From NCBI GenBank assembly GCA_030604735.1, contig JAUVVG010000014.1, positions 1-64,000 on the forward strand: 64,000 nt of DNA, given 5' to 3'. The notes beneath the pieces were generated by a model. It was not told the origin of the DNA and searched no databases. It saw only the letters and a list, made by a program, of their open reading frames with translations. The position numbers were made by a program, and so were the translations under genes. This DNA comes from Azoarcus sp. (lineage in GTDB: Bacteria > Pseudomonadota > Gammaproteobacteria > Burkholderiales > Rhodocyclaceae). This document shows positions 20,234 to 29,701 of this stretch, piece by piece. Within the stretch, counting starts at the first letter, position 1. Every line of letters begins with the position of its first letter.

Positions 20234-21553
20234 ATGACTGAACCGGTCGATCTGCTCATCAACCCGCGCTGGCTTGTTCCGGTCGAGCCGGACGGGATCG
20301 TGCTCGAAAGGCACTCGGTCGCCGTCAAGGACGGACGGATCCACGCACTTACACCGACCGACGAAGCACGCCGTCGCTTTCAGGCAACTGAAACGGCAGA
20401 CCTTCCCGAGCATGTGCTTATCCCCGGACTGATCAATCTGCATGTGCACGCCGCGATGAGCCTGCTTCGCGGCATCGCGGACGATCTGCCGCTGATGAAG
20501 TGGCTGCAAGAAGCGATCTGGCCGATCGAGGGCAAGCATGTCTCACACGCCTTCGTGCGTGACGGCACGCTGCTGGCCGCAGCCGAGATGCTGCGCGGCG
20601 GCATCACCACCTGCAACGAGATGTATTTCTATCCGGACGCCGCCGCCGAGGCCTTCACCGAGGCCGGCATGCGCGCCGTCATCGGGATCACCGTGCTGGA
20701 TTTCCCGACCCCTTATGGCAGCGGCCCCGATGAATATTTCCGCAAGGGTCTGGCCGCACGCGACCGCTGGGGCACACACCCGCTGCTGCATTTCTCGATT
20801 GCGCCCCACGCACCTTACACCGTATCGGATACCTCGCTGGAGCGTGTCGCAAGCCTGGCTGCCGAACTCGACTGCCCTGTCCATATACATATTCACGAAA
20901 CCGCGCAGGAAATCCGGGACTCGATCGAGCAATTCGGGGTCCGTCCGATCGCACGGCTGGCGTCACTGGGACTGCTGGGGAGCAACGTCATCGGAGTCCA
21001 TGCGGTCCACCTCGACGACAGCGACTGCGACACCTTGTCCCGCTTCAACTGCAGCGTCGCGCACTGCCCGAGTTCGAACATGAAGCTGGCCAGCGGCATC
21101 GCCCCGGTCGCGCGACTCATCGCGGAAGGCATCAATATCGGCCTCGGATCCGACGGTGCCGCGAGCAATAACCGCCTCGACCTGTTCCAGGAGATGCGCC
21201 AGGCGGCCCTGCTCGCCAAGGTGGCCGCCCTGGACGCAACCGCCGTCCCCGCCCATACCGCATTGCGCATGGCCACCTTGAACGCGGCGCAAGCACTCGG
21301 ACTCTCGTCGGAGATCGGTTCTATCGAAAAGGGGAAGCTGGCCGACCTCTGCGCCGTCGCGCTCGACCAGCCGGAAAGCCGGCCTTGTTTCGACCCGGTT
21401 TCTCATCTTGTCTACGTCGCCGGCCGCGAAAATGTCACCGAAGTTTGGGTTGGCGGCGAAAAACGCGTCGGCAATGGCAAAATAGTGTTGCGAAACACCA
21501 ACAATCAATTGATTGGAATAGCGGCGTTGTGGCAGACTAGGTTTCAGTCTTGA
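20234..21553 (+). CDS. TRZ/ATZ-family amidohydrolase (MTA/SAH deaminase-like)
   Basis: A 439-residue cytoplasmic metal-dependent deaminase of the amidohydrolase superfamily. The metal ligands are visible: the HVHAAMSL segment (HxH) near 70, HIHETAQEI, HAVHLDD, and the Asp in GLGSDGAASNN. The closest family is 5'-methylthioadenosine/S-adenosylhomocysteine deaminase (mtaD); the exact substrate cannot be read from the sequence. ATG at 20234 starts MTEPVDLLINPRW; the frame stays open upstream but is not conserved. It is divergent from gyrA across a 227-bp gap and lies next to ompA, ubiG and gph, an order seen in Betaproteobacteria. Confidence 0.85.
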   Translation: MTEPVDLLINPRWLVPVEPDGIVLERHSVAVKDGRIHALTPTDEARRRFQATETADLPEHVLIPGLINLHVHAAMSLLRGIADDLPLMKWLQEAIWPIEGKHVSHAFVRDGTLLAAAEMLRGGITTCNEMYFYPDAAAEAFTEAGMRAVIGITVLDFPTPYGSGPDEYFRKGLAARDRWGTHPLLHFSIAPHAPYTVSDTSLERVASLAAELDCPVHIHIHETAQEIRDSIEQFGVRPIARLASLGLLGSNVIGVHAVHLDDSDCDTLSRFNCSVAHCPSSNMKLASGIAPVARLIAEGINIGLGSDGAASNNRLDLFQEMRQAALLAKVAALDATAVPAHTALRMATLNAAQALGLSSEIGSIEKGKLADLCAVALDQPESRPCFDPVSHLVYVAGRENVTEVWVGGEKRVGNGKIVLRNTNNQLIGIAALWQTRFQS

Positions 21554-21655
21554 CAGGGGAATGGCGAACTTCCTGCTGATAGAAGACCCGCCACGCAGGT
21601 GGTGAGAGGCAGTCGCTCATCAAGCTCCAAAACAAACTTCAACGAGGACCGGAAG

Positions 21656-22348
21656 ATGATCAAACAAACTAAAAAGCAACTCTTCGTGCTTGCTGCGGCC
21701 ATGCTTGGCTTTGCCGCACCTGCCGCCGCTCAGGATGTCGTCGTAGACGGCACTGGCGTCATCCCGTACGTCATCGACGCACGCAATGTCGTGGCCCGTA
21801 GCGGTACCGGCCTGTGCTGGCGTACCGGCTTCTGGAGCCCGGCTGCTGCTGAAGCTGCAATGGCAGGTCAGTTCCCGGTCGGTTGTGCCTGTGATGGAGA
21901 TCTGGTTCCGGCCGAGAAATGTACCGAAGTTGCTGCTGCTCCGGCACCGGCTCCCGCCCCGACCCCGACCGCTGACAAGGTGCGCCTGTCCGCTGACGCT
22001 CTGTTCGATTTCGACCGTGCAGTCCTCCGCCCGGCCGGCATGGAGCGCCTGGATCAACTGGCCGCTCAAGCTCAATCCCTGAACCTGGAAGTCATCCTCG
22101 CCGTTGGTCACACCGACCGCATCGGTTCGGACGCCTACAACCAGGCCCTGTCCGAGCGTCGTGCTGAAGCCGTGAAGGCCTATCTGGTCTCCAGAGGCAT
22201 CGAAGCCAACCGCATCTACACCGAAGGCAAGGGCAAGACCCAGCCCGTGACCGGCACCCAGTGTGACGGCGTCCGCGGCCGTACCGCGTTGATCAGCTGC
22301 CTGCAGCCGGATCGCCGCGTTGAAGTCGAAGTGATCGGCACCCGCTGA
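21656..22348 (+). CDS. OmpA-family outer membrane protein
   Basis: A 230-residue protein with a Sec signal peptide (residues about 1-25, cleavage after AAAQ-type site), a small N-terminal region with the cysteines in [13 protein letters not shown], an Ala-Pro linker ([11 protein letters not shown]), and a C-terminal OmpA-like peptidoglycan-binding domain (about 110-228) with [20 protein letters not shown]. It lacks the full eight-strand N-terminal barrel of E. coli OmpA. The SD CGGAAG precedes the ATG at 21656. A strong terminator follows the gene. Confidence 0.9.
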   Translation: MIKQTKKQLFVLAAAMLGFAAPAAAQDVVVDGTGVIPYVIDARNVVARSGTGLCWRTGFWSPAAAEAAMAGQFPVGCACDGDLVPAEKCTEVAAAPAPAPAPTPTADKVRLSADALFDFDRAVLRPAGMERLDQLAAQAQSLNLEVILAVGHTDRIGSDAYNQALSERRAEAVKAYLVSRGIEANRIYTEGKGKTQPVTGTQCDGVRGRTALISCLQPDRRVEVEVIGTR

Positions 22349-22370
22349 TTCCCGGCTTCAACCGTAGTCG

Positions 22371-22398
22371 AAAGCCCTGCCCTGGCAGGGCTTTTTCT
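22371..22398 (+). terminator. Intrinsic terminator after ompA
   Basis: The perfect stem AAAGCCCTGCC/GGCAGGGCTTT with a 2-nt loop is followed by TTTCTTT. It lies 22 bp after the ompA-family stop and separates that gene from ubiG. Confidence 0.92.
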
Positions 22399-22470
22399 TT
22401 GTCAGAGTCTGGAACGCTGGCCAAGCCCGGCCAGTCCAACCGGCTCGACGATTTCGGAATGACAAGACGC

Positions 22471-23172
22471 ATGAATACCAATGCCGATCCTGCCGAACTG
22501 AGAAAATTCAGTGACCGTGCCCACCGCTGGTGGGACCCGACCTCCGAATTCAAACCCTTGCACGAGATCAACCCGCTGCGTTTGCGTTGGATAGATACCA
22601 AGGCGTCGCTGGCCGGCAAACAGGTGCTCGACATCGGCTGCGGCGGCGGCATCCTGTCCGAAGGCATGGCCGCGCTGGGCGCCAAGGTCACCGGTATAGA
22701 CCTGTCCGAGAAGGCGCTCGGGGTAGCCCGGCTACACCTGTTCGAAAGTGGTCTGAAGGTCGATTACCAGCATGAGAGCGCGGAAGCCTTCGCAGACATG
22801 CATGCTGGCAAATTCGATGTCGTGACCTGCATGGAGTTGCTCGAGCATGTACCCGACCCGTCGAGCACGGTCAGAGCTTGTGCGAAACTGGTCAAACCCG
22901 GTGGCCATGTATTCTTCTCGACCCTGAACCGCAACTTCAAGTCCTATCTGTTCGCGGTGATCGGCGCCGAGTACGTCCTCAAACTCCTCCCCAAGGGCAC
23001 CCACGAGTACGACAAGTTCATCAAGCCGTCGGAACTGGCCAGATATTGCCGCGACGCTGGCCTCGAAACCGCCGAGTTGATCGGCATGAGCTACAACCCG
23101 ATCACCAAGGTCTATTCGCTCGGCAGCGATACCGACGTGAATTACCTGGTGCATACCACCCGTGAACGCTGA
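22471..23172 (+). CDS. ubiG: Ubiquinone O-methyltransferase UbiG
   Basis: A SAM-dependent methyltransferase for both O-methylation steps of ubiquinone synthesis. The 233 residues start [20 protein letters not shown]; the SAM motif [16 protein letters not shown] lies near residue 53 and the conserved [14 protein letters not shown] segment precedes it. ATG at 22471 is chosen from family alignment; an upstream ATG at 22459 is possible. It overlaps gph by 11 nt. Confidence 0.94.
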   Translation: MNTNADPAELRKFSDRAHRWWDPTSEFKPLHEINPLRLRWIDTKASLAGKQVLDIGCGGGILSEGMAALGAKVTGIDLSEKALGVARLHLFESGLKVDYQHESAEAFADMHAGKFDVVTCMELLEHVPDPSSTVRACAKLVKPGGHVFFSTLNRNFKSYLFAVIGAEYVLKLLPKGTHEYDKFIKPSELARYCRDAGLETAELIGMSYNPITKVYSLGSDTDVNYLVHTTRER

Positions 23173-23818
23173 CGCCGTTCTGTTCGATCTCGATGGCACG
23201 CTTGCCGACACCGCGCCCGACCTTGGCGCGGCGGTGAACCGCCTGCTCGCGGAGCGGGGCCGCCCTGCCGTCGCACTCGACCAACTGAGGCCGCACACAT
23301 CGAGTGGCGTCAGGGGTATGCTCCTGGCAGCCTTCGACATCCGGCCCGGAGAACTGGACTACGATGCCTTGTCGGAACGCTTTCTCGAACTGTACGAACA
23401 GAATCTCTGTGTCGACACCCGCCTCTTCGACGACATCGACGACCTCCTTTCGTCACTGGAGCGCCGTTCCATCAAGTGGGGCATCGTCACCAACAAACGG
23501 GCACGCTTCACAGACCCCCTGATCGCAGCACTCGATCTACACCATCGCGCCTGCTGTGTCATCAGCGGAGACTCCGCACCCAGGCCGAAACCCGCGCCCG
23601 ATCCGCTTCTCCTGGCCTGCGAGGTCTCGGGTATCGAACCGGCACGCTGCATCTATGTCGGAGACGACTTGCGGGACATCCAGTCTGGCCGGGCCGCCGG
23701 CATGCTCACCGTGGCCGCTGCGTACGGATACCTGGGCCTGGACTCACCGGTTTCCGACTGGGCGGCCGACCACATCATCGATTCACCCGCAGACCTGATT
23801 CGATTGCTCGGACTTTGA
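23162..23818 (+). CDS. gph: Phosphoglycolate phosphatase (HAD family)
   Basis: Dephosphorylates 2-phosphoglycolate, a product of DNA repair and oxygenation reactions. The 218 residues have HAD motif [10 protein letters not shown] (nucleophile Asp8), motif II IVTNK, motif III lysine in RPKPAPDP and motif [10 protein letters not shown]. The start is GTG (23162-23164) inside the end of ubiG, a common coupling of these two genes. The possible MTA-pathway or mucin-like alternatives are less likely given the position. Confidence 0.9.
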   Translation: MNADAVLFDLDGTLADTAPDLGAAVNRLLAERGRPAVALDQLRPHTSSGVRGMLLAAFDIRPGELDYDALSERFLELYEQNLCVDTRLFDDIDDLLSSLERRSIKWGIVTNKRARFTDPLIAALDLHHRACCVISGDSAPRPKPAPDPLLLACEVSGIEPARCIYVGDDLRDIQSGRAAGMLTVAAAYGYLGLDSPVSDWAADHIIDSPADLIRLLGL

Positions 23819-23842
23819 CGCCGGTCGGTGTTACTATCCCCC

Positions 23843-23872
23843 TTGAAATGTGAGGCGCCGCCCTCATGTATC
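23843..23872 (+). promoter_or_regulatory. Candidate sigma70 promoter of ssrA
   Basis: TTGAAA (23843-23848) and TGTATC (23867-23872) are 18 nt apart and 13 nt upstream of the mature tmRNA 5' end. The -35 is good; the -10 is a weak match, so the call is tentative. Confidence 0.45.
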
Positions 23873-23885
23873 AAAAGACTCGAAA

Positions 23886-24263
23886 GGGGCCGACCTGGCT
23901 TCGACGTGGGTCGCGAAGCAGTGCAGTGCATACCGAGGACCAGTCACCTCGTAAATCCATCTGGAAAACTACAAACGCCAACGACGAGCGTTTCGCTCTA
24001 GCCGCTTAACACCGGTTAGCGTTGCACCGGCAGGTCCCTGGGCCGGGTGGTCTTAGCGCAAGCTGAGCCGCTGCAATGTCATTTACAGGGAATCGCGAGC
24101 AGGGTCGGGTTACTTGACCCCGCAGCTAAAGGTAAGGTGACTCGCTTCCGGCCGGCCCGCCTGACGGCTAAGCAGGAAGTTAAACCCAAATAGTCGGGCT
24201 AAGTATGTAGATCTGTCTGTAGAGGGCTTGCGGACGGGGGTTCGATTCCCCCCGGCTCCACCA
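23886..24263 (+). ncRNA. ssrA: Transfer-messenger RNA (tmRNA)
   Basis: Rescues stalled ribosomes by trans-translation and tags the stalled protein for degradation. The 5' end GGGGCCG pairs with CGGCTCC at the 3' end, followed by A and an encoded CCA (24261-24263). A T-arm with GGTTCGATTCC precedes this. The internal tag frame (23977-24006, then TAA) reads ANDERFALAA, the tag common in Betaproteobacteria. At 378 nt it is a normal one-piece tmRNA. Degraded mobile-type DNA begins right behind its terminator. Confidence 0.97.
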
Positions 24264-24270
24264 ATACCCA

Positions 24271-24302
24271 AAACCCCAACCGTTCTCGGTTGGGGTTTTT
24301 TC
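24271..24302 (+). terminator. Intrinsic terminator of ssrA
   Basis: The stem AACCCCAACC/GGTTGGGGTT-type (CCCCAACCG with CGGTTGGGG) with a short loop is followed by TTTTTTC. It lies 7 bp after the tmRNA CCA. Confidence 0.92.
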
Positions 24303-24773
24303 TTGCCCGATCGCCCGCGCGACCTCGATGCGCTTGGGCTGCCCCGTGTCGCCCCCACGCGGCTGGTTCGGCAGGGCCTGCCAACCCGCGTGGGGCACGG
24401 TCTTTAAGCACGTCCGGATCGCAGCGTGTCCGAGCATGGCACGCTTGCCGAGGTGGCACGCAAACCCCCGCAAGCCATCGTCTGCGTGCTGTCGGCTTTG
24501 CGCGTGCACGACCTCACCACGCAGTCGCCATTCGAGGTTTTGCTCGCCATTCCCAACAAGGCGTGCGCGCCGCAGATGGAGTACCCGCTGCTGCACATCG
24601 TGCGCTTCTCGGGTGCCGCGCTGACCAAGGGCATCGAAGACCATCAGCTTGATGGCGTCACCGTGCACGTGACTAACGTCGCCAGGACCGTGGCCGACTG
24701 CTTCAAGTTCCGCAACAAGATCGGCCTCGATGTGGCGATATCGGCTTCTGCTCAAGGGAGCCTTGCTGTTTGA
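24303..24773 (+). pseudogene. AbiEi-type antitoxin remnant, broken by stop
   Basis: Frame 3 from 24303 reads DLDALGLPRVAPTRLVRQG, resembling the winged-helix start of AbiEi family antitoxins/regulators. It is interrupted by TAA at 24405-24407, at a place where the family normally has Tyr (GHGL then stop). In the same frame from 24408 it resumes with SEHGTLAEVARKPPQAIVC, LTTQSPFEVLLAIPNK and VTNVARTVADCFKFRNKIG, all typical of the AbiEi core. The first residues are missing; the frame begins at the ssrA terminator. The normal C-terminal helices are lost at about 24735, where sequence of the partner toxin starts. It cannot make an intact antitoxin. Confidence 0.75.
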
Positions 24774-25080
24774 CCTGTGGTTTGACATTCCACATCGCCC
24801 AAGCACACCGACTTCGATGGCGACACCCTTCGCCAAGCGATTCGGGCGACTTTTGATCGACGCAAGACCGCTCTGACTGGGGATGCCCCAGTCGGCCTCA
24901 CCGATGCGTTTGCGCAAGATGCGCAGAAACGGGCGCAATGGCAGGCCTTCCTGAGAAAGAACCGTCTGAAAGCGCCGCCACTGAATGACGTCATTGCAGC
25001 ACTGGTCGCATTCATGCTTCCCGTCATCAAGGCGGCCCCAAGCCAACGCGGTGTTTTCTGGCGGGCGGAACAACCCTTGA
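24736..25080 (+). pseudogene. AbiEii-type nucleotidyltransferase toxin remnants
   Basis: Two pieces of a DUF1814/AbiEii toxin are visible. The first (24736 to about 24804) reads RLLLKGALLFDLWFDIPHRP, the start of the nucleotidyltransferase fold, but breaks off just before the catalytic DxD region. The second (from 24810) reads DFDGDTLRQAIRATFDRR and LRKNRLKAPPLNDVIAALV, the family's C-terminal end. The middle, with the active site, is gone, so the gene is dead. The right boundary is not defined; the frame runs on antisense to the next gene. Confidence 0.7.
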
Positions 25081-25106
25081 TCGCAAATCGAGCAGTGGTC
25101 TCGGAC

Positions 25107-26183
25107 TCACTGGATCACGGCCTTGGAACGCTGTCCGTGTGCCCTGGGCGCCGACGGTCGCGCAAACTCCGGGATCCGGAAGCGTTTGCGATACGCCCCC
25201 GGGGCAACGCCGGTGGTGCGCTTGAACAGGCGTCGGAAGAAGGCCGGATCCTCGTAGCCGACGCGCCAGCTGATCTCGTCGACCGACGCGTCGGTCCGTT
25301 CGAGCCGGCGCTTGGCGTCTTCGATGCGCAGGCGCTGGACATACGCGATCGGAGTGAGGCCGGTCGCGCTCGTGAAGCGCCGCTTGAACGTGCGTTCGGC
25401 CAGCTTCGATCGCTTGATCATCGCCTCCACCGGATTTGCCACGGAGAAGTGCTCAACAAGCCATTGTTGCGCACTCTGGATCTCGCCATCGCCATGGTCG
25501 CTGCGCCCCTCGAACACGATGAAGGGCGTCAGCCCGTCCTGATGCCACTGCAGCGCGAACAGGCGCGCCACCTCCTGCGCGTCGGTCGCACCTGAATAGC
25601 GCGCGATGAGGTAGAGCACCATGTCATGCCAGGTCGTCGATGCGCCCGAGCTGACCAGCTCTTCGCGCAGGCCGGAAATCACGAGTACGCGCTCCGGATG
25701 GACAGGCACTGCCGGATAGGTGATCGAGAACGCGCGCGCGTAGCCGTAGTGTACGGTCGCGTCCCGGCCGTCGAAGAGCCCCGTCTCCGCCAGCAGGAAG
25801 ATGCCCGAGCAGGCCGAGCACAGAATGGCGCCGCGTTCGTACATCCGCTGCAACCAGCCCACCAGGCGGGGATAGCGGCCTGGCCGCCAGCCTTCGGTCG
25901 GCAGCAGGATCGACGGCACGATCACGATGTCGCTGGTCTCGATGCCGTCGATCGAGCGTTGCACGTCGATCGGCACACCGCTGGCCAGCGCCAGCGGCCC
26001 GGTCGCCTCGCCCACGATTTCCACCTGAAACGGCGCGCGTGGGCCGGCGTTCGACATGCGCATCAGCGAGAACGCATTCATTACATCGTAAATGCCGAAC
26101 AGCGTGGATACCACCGCGTCAGGCAACGCCACGAGGCTGACATGGCGCGGGCTCGCTCCTGCGTGGGTCGGTGGTTTAGGCAT
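25107..26183 (-). CDS. GlxA-family AraC-type transcriptional regulator
   Basis: The 358-residue regulator has an N-terminal DJ-1/PfpI-like domain (about 12-190), including the nucleophile-elbow segment LCSACSGIFLLAETG, and a C-terminal AraC DNA-binding domain (about 240-335) with two HTH motifs: KLAERTFKRRFTSATG and VDEISWRVGYEDPAFFRRLF. The ATG at 26181-26183 has GGGAGAG upstream. It is divergent from the haloperoxidase gene (start 26348), so it probably controls that gene and the following methyltransferase. The ligand is unknown. Confidence 0.87.
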   Translation of the reverse strand: MPKPPTHAGASPRHVSLVALPDAVVSTLFGIYDVMNAFSLMRMSNAGPRAPFQVEIVGEATGPLALASGVPIDVQRSIDGIETSDIVIVPSILLPTEGWRPGRYPRLVGWLQRMYERGAILCSACSGIFLLAETGLFDGRDATVHYGYARAFSITYPAVPVHPERVLVISGLREELVSSGASTTWHDMVLYLIARYSGATDAQEVARLFALQWHQDGLTPFIVFEGRSDHGDGEIQSAQQWLVEHFSVANPVEAMIKRSKLAERTFKRRFTSATGLTPIAYVQRLRIEDAKRRLERTDASVDEISWRVGYEDPAFFRRLFKRTTGVAPGAYRKRFRIPEFARPSAPRAHGQRSKAVIQ

Positions 26184-26347
26184 GGTGAGCAACTCTCCCT
26201 GACTGGGCCGCCGGGTAGGAGACCTCATTTCCAAGCGAAGTGGCACGAACGGACCGTTTTCGGGCGATTCCGACTCTGCTCCGAACGCAGTCGCTTATCC
26301 ATCATAGGCACGTCCACTGGACATTCCACCATTTCAGGAGAACTGCC

Positions 26348-27661
26348 ATGACACGTTCATTTCGTCTGAACCACTCGCAACTGTTCGCGGCGCTCGCCCT
26401 CGCGGCCCTGGTCGCACCTTCACAGGCCGCCATGCCCCCGAAGACGTGGTGCGCCGACCGCTGCGACCAGATCGTCATCGACTGGAACCAGCACACACAC
26501 CAAGTCATCAAGGCCGCTGACGGCTATCAGAACCCGATGGCCGCATCGCGCACTCTGGCGATGGTACATCTGGCAATGCACGATGCGGTGAACGCCGCAC
26601 AGCCACGCTACCGCCCGTACGCCTACGCGCCCGAGGGGGATGCCCTGAAGACACCGGCCGATGCCGCCGTGGCCGCCGCAGTGGCGGCGCACGACGTGCT
26701 GGCCGGGCTGTATCCGGAGCACAAGGCGCTTTTGCGTGCCACCCTCGACGCGACATTGCACGATTCCGGCATCGGCTCTGCGGTCAAGCAGGGTGAGAAG
26801 CTCGGCGCAGCCGCCGCCGCCGCGATGTTGGCAAAACGCGCGGACGACGGTAGTCAATCCGCGGAAACCTACCAACCCGACACACGGCCCGGCGACTATC
26901 AGTTCGTCCCCGGCTTCGACTTCATCGCCTCGCCACACTGGCGCAACGTCACGCCATTCACGATGCGTGCGGCGGACCAGTTCCGGGTGACTGCACCGCC
27001 ACCTCTGTCGAGCGCAGCCTACGCCGCCGACTTCAACGAGGTGAAGGCCACCGGCAGCCAGGCGGGCGATGCACAGCGCAGCTTGGCACAGACGCAATAC
27101 GCGGCCTACTGGTACGAGTTCTCCGACAGCGGCTGGAACCGCGTCGCCCGCAGCGTGGCGCGCGACAAACCGCAGGACCTGTGGCAGCGCGCTCGCACCT
27201 TCGCGCTGCTCAACGCGGTGATGGCCGACGCCTATATCGCGGGCTGGGACTCGAAGATGCACTACAACCTGTGGCGCCCGGTGACGGCGATCCGGCAGGC
27301 TGCGAATGACGACAATCCGGCCACCCAGGCCGATGCGCAGTGGGCGCCGCTTCTGCCCACGCCGCCGATTCAGGATCACCCGTCCACCCATAGCGCGCTC
27401 GGCGCTGCGGCTGCAGTCGCACTGGCGCACGGTTTCGGCAGCGACGATGTGGCGTTCACGATGGCGTCGCCAAGTGCACTGCCCGAGGCGCCCGAGCGCA
27501 GTTTCGACAGTTTCAGCACCGCCGCGCACGAGAACGCCGATTCGCGCGTGCGCGCCGGTCTGCACTTCCGCTTCGCGACCACTGCAGGGCTGCAACTCGG
27601 CGAGCGGATCGCTCAGCATGCGATCCAGAGCCTGCTCGGCGCGGTTGCGAGCCCGTACTAA
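26348..27661 (+). CDS. Vanadium-dependent haloperoxidase / PAP2-like secreted enzyme
   Basis: The 437-residue product has a Sec signal peptide (about 1-27, ...SQAA) so it acts in the periplasm or outside. Its second half carries the haloperoxidase/PAP2 phosphatase signature: KMHYNLWRPVTAIR, then DHPSTHSALGAA (acid-base His), then SRVRAGLHFRFATTAG with the Arg and the vanadate/phosphate-binding His. These families share one active site, so vanadium haloperoxidase and acid phosphatase cannot be told apart by motif alone; the N-terminal helical part favours the bacterial vanadium-haloperoxidase group. A good AGGAG lies 7 nt before the ATG. A methyltransferase follows 31 bp downstream. Confidence 0.8.
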   Translation: MTRSFRLNHSQLFAALALAALVAPSQAAMPPKTWCADRCDQIVIDWNQHTHQVIKAADGYQNPMAASRTLAMVHLAMHDAVNAAQPRYRPYAYAPEGDALKTPADAAVAAAVAAHDVLAGLYPEHKALLRATLDATLHDSGIGSAVKQGEKLGAAAAAAMLAKRADDGSQSAETYQPDTRPGDYQFVPGFDFIASPHWRNVTPFTMRAADQFRVTAPPPLSSAAYAADFNEVKATGSQAGDAQRSLAQTQYAAYWYEFSDSGWNRVARSVARDKPQDLWQRARTFALLNAVMADAYIAGWDSKMHYNLWRPVTAIRQAANDDNPATQADAQWAPLLPTPPIQDHPSTHSALGAAAAVALAHGFGSDDVAFTMASPSALPEAPERSFDSFSTAAHENADSRVRAGLHFRFATTAGLQLGERIAQHAIQSLLGAVASPY

Positions 27662-27692
27662 TAACGCAAATCAAGACATCACGGAGAAGTAA

Positions 27693-28760
27693 ATGGATAC
27701 CGCATTGATTGATCAAACAAAGCTCGAGTCCTTCGTCATGCGTGCCCTCGGTGACCTGTCCTCCGGCTACGCCGGCGTGATGGTCAGTCTGGGCAGCAAG
27801 CTCGGGCTGTACAAGGCGATGTCGGGTACCGGCCCGCTCAGCGCGAAGGAACTCGCCGCGCGCAGCGGCTGCGCCGAACGTTACGTGCGCGAGTGGCTGA
27901 ACGCGCAGGCCGCCGGCGGCTACGTCGATTACCACGCGGTCAGCGACACCTACGAGCTCACCCCCGAGCAGGCAATGGTGCTGGCCGATGAGGACAGCGC
28001 GGTCTACATCCCGCACGCGTGGAACGTGCCGGCCTCGATGTGGTTCGACGAGGAGAAAACCCTCGCGGCGTTTCGCACCGGCAACGGCGTGGCCTGGGGC
28101 GAGCACGACGGCCGTCTGCAATGCGGTGTGGCGGCGTTCTATCGCAACGGCTATCGGGCGAGCCTGGTGCCGCAGTGGCTGCCCGCCCTCGACGGCGTCA
28201 TAGACAGGCTGGAGGCCGGCATCAGCGTCGCCGACGTCGGCTGCGGCCACGGTCACTCGACCGTGCTGATGGCGAAGGCCTTCCCTCGGTCCCGCTTTTA
28301 CGGCTTCGACGCGCACCCGGCCTCGATCGACGCGGCACGGGGCAACGCGACCGAGGCCGGCGTCGCCGAGCGCGTCCGCTTCGACGTCGCCCGGGCGGTG
28401 GACTACCCGGATGAGCATTACGGTCTGATCTGCTTCTTCGACTGCCTGCATGACATGGGCGACCCGGTCGCCGCCGCCCGCTACGCCGCCCGGGTGCTGG
28501 CGCCGGACGGTACGGTGATGTTGGTCGAGCCGTTCGCCCACGATCGCGTCGAGCAAAACCTGTCGCCGGTAGCGCGGATGTACTACGCGGCATCGAGCAC
28601 GATCTGCTGCGCTCACGCGATCTCCGAGGGCGGCCATGTCGTGCTCGGCGCCCAGGCCGGAGAGGCGCGCCTGGCTGACGTGTTCCGCAAGGCGGGCTTC
28701 ACCCACTTCCGCCGCGCGGCCGAAACCCCCTTCAACCTGATTCTCGAAGCCCGTCGCTGA
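27693..28760 (+). CDS. Class I SAM methyltransferase with N-terminal wHTH dimerisation domain
   Basis: A 355-residue cytoplasmic protein. The N-terminal ~90 residues form a winged-helix-like dimerisation region (GYAGVMVSLGSKLGLYKAM, ERYVREWLNAQAAGGYV) as in Rv2258c-type small-molecule methyltransferases. The SAM-binding motif VADVGCGHGHSTVLMAKAF lies at about 175-193 and DCLHDMGD is the post-II motif. Substrate unknown. SD GGAGAA precedes the ATG. Its 31-bp spacing from the haloperoxidase gene suggests a two-gene operon, possibly methylating a halogenated or phenolic product (inference). Confidence 0.82.
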   Translation: MDTALIDQTKLESFVMRALGDLSSGYAGVMVSLGSKLGLYKAMSGTGPLSAKELAARSGCAERYVREWLNAQAAGGYVDYHAVSDTYELTPEQAMVLADEDSAVYIPHAWNVPASMWFDEEKTLAAFRTGNGVAWGEHDGRLQCGVAAFYRNGYRASLVPQWLPALDGVIDRLEAGISVADVGCGHGHSTVLMAKAFPRSRFYGFDAHPASIDAARGNATEAGVAERVRFDVARAVDYPDEHYGLICFFDCLHDMGDPVAAARYAARVLAPDGTVMLVEPFAHDRVEQNLSPVARMYYAASSTICCAHAISEGGHVVLGAQAGEARLADVFRKAGFTHFRRAAETPFNLILEARR

Positions 28761-28921
28761 AGGCCACCGAAGGAGCGGCCGTTCCGGACACCGATCAGAG
28801 CGAACAACCTGCTTGATCGTTCACGACCGGTTTTCCATATAAGGGCAATCCACGGCATAATCCAGGGCCGACCGACGGACGACACCGTTGGTCTTTTCAT
28901 TTCATACGACAGCCCCGGATC

Positions 28922-29701
28922 ATGGCCGACCTGCTCTGGCACCAATACGTACTGATCGGACTGATCTTCGTCTGGAGCGGCTTCGTGCGCACCGGGCTGG
29001 GTTTTGGCGGTGCGGTGCTGGCGCTGCCGTTTCTGCTGATCGTGCTGAACGAGCCGCTGGTGTTCCTGCCGATCATCGCGGTTCATCTGATGATCTTCTC
29101 GAGCTGGATCGCCTGGAAGGGCTACCGGCAACTGCGGCTGGAGCGCCAGGGGCAGGCGGTCGAGAGCAACATCGACTGGGGCTACCTCGGCTACGCGATG
29201 AAGATCATGATCATCCCGAAGCTGATCGGGGTGATCGGCCTGCTGACCCTGCCGCCGCAGGTGATGACCTCGATCATTTTCGTCATCGTGATCGGCTACG
29301 CGATCGGCTATCTGCTGAACAAGCCGATCAAGAGCAAGAACAAGACGCTGGACATCGTGCTGCTGATGCTGGGCGGCTATGTCAGCGGCACCTCTCTGAT
29401 CGGCGCACCACTACTGGTCGCGGTGTTCGCGTCGCATGTCGCCAAGCACCAGCTGCGCGATACGCTGTTCGTGCTGTGGTTCATCCTGGTGTTGATCAAG
29501 ATGGTGTCGTTCATCATCTTCGGTGTGGATCTCCAGCTGATCCACCATCTGTGGCTGTTGCCCTGCGCCTACATCGGCCACCTGATCGGCGAGCGCTTTC
29601 ATCGCTACCTGGTCAATGCCGACACGCCGATCTTCTTTCGGGTGCTGGGTCTGGTGCTGATCGTCGTGAGCGTGGCCGGGCTGTTGAAACCGCCGGGCTG
29701 A
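28922..29701 (+). CDS. TauE/SafE-family membrane transporter
   Basis: The 259-residue protein is almost all hydrophobic, with about seven to eight transmembrane segments. The repeats VRTGLGFGGAVLALPFLL and GGYVSGTSLIGAPLLVAV match the glycine-rich helix pairs of TauE/SafE (sulfite/organosulfonate exporter) proteins. The true substrate is not evident. It stands alone: 161 bp after the methyltransferase, and convergent with the MaoC gene. Confidence 0.85.
   Translation: MADLLWHQYVLIGLIFVWSGFVRTGLGFGGAVLALPFLLIVLNEPLVFLPIIAVHLMIFSSWIAWKGYRQLRLERQGQAVESNIDWGYLGYAMKIMIIPKLIGVIGLLTLPPQVMTSIIFVIVIGYAIGYLLNKPIKSKNKTLDIVLLMLGGYVSGTSLIGAPLLVAVFASHVAKHQLRDTLFVLWFILVLIKMVSFIIFGVDLQLIHHLWLLPCAYIGHLIGERFHRYLVNADTPIFFRVLGLVLIVVSVAGLLKPPG

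Noticed and set aside
24426-24773. Intact small regulator gene starting at a GTG
   Set aside because: The frame is only the middle of an AbiEi protein; the matching N terminus lies upstream behind an in-frame stop and the C terminus is missing.
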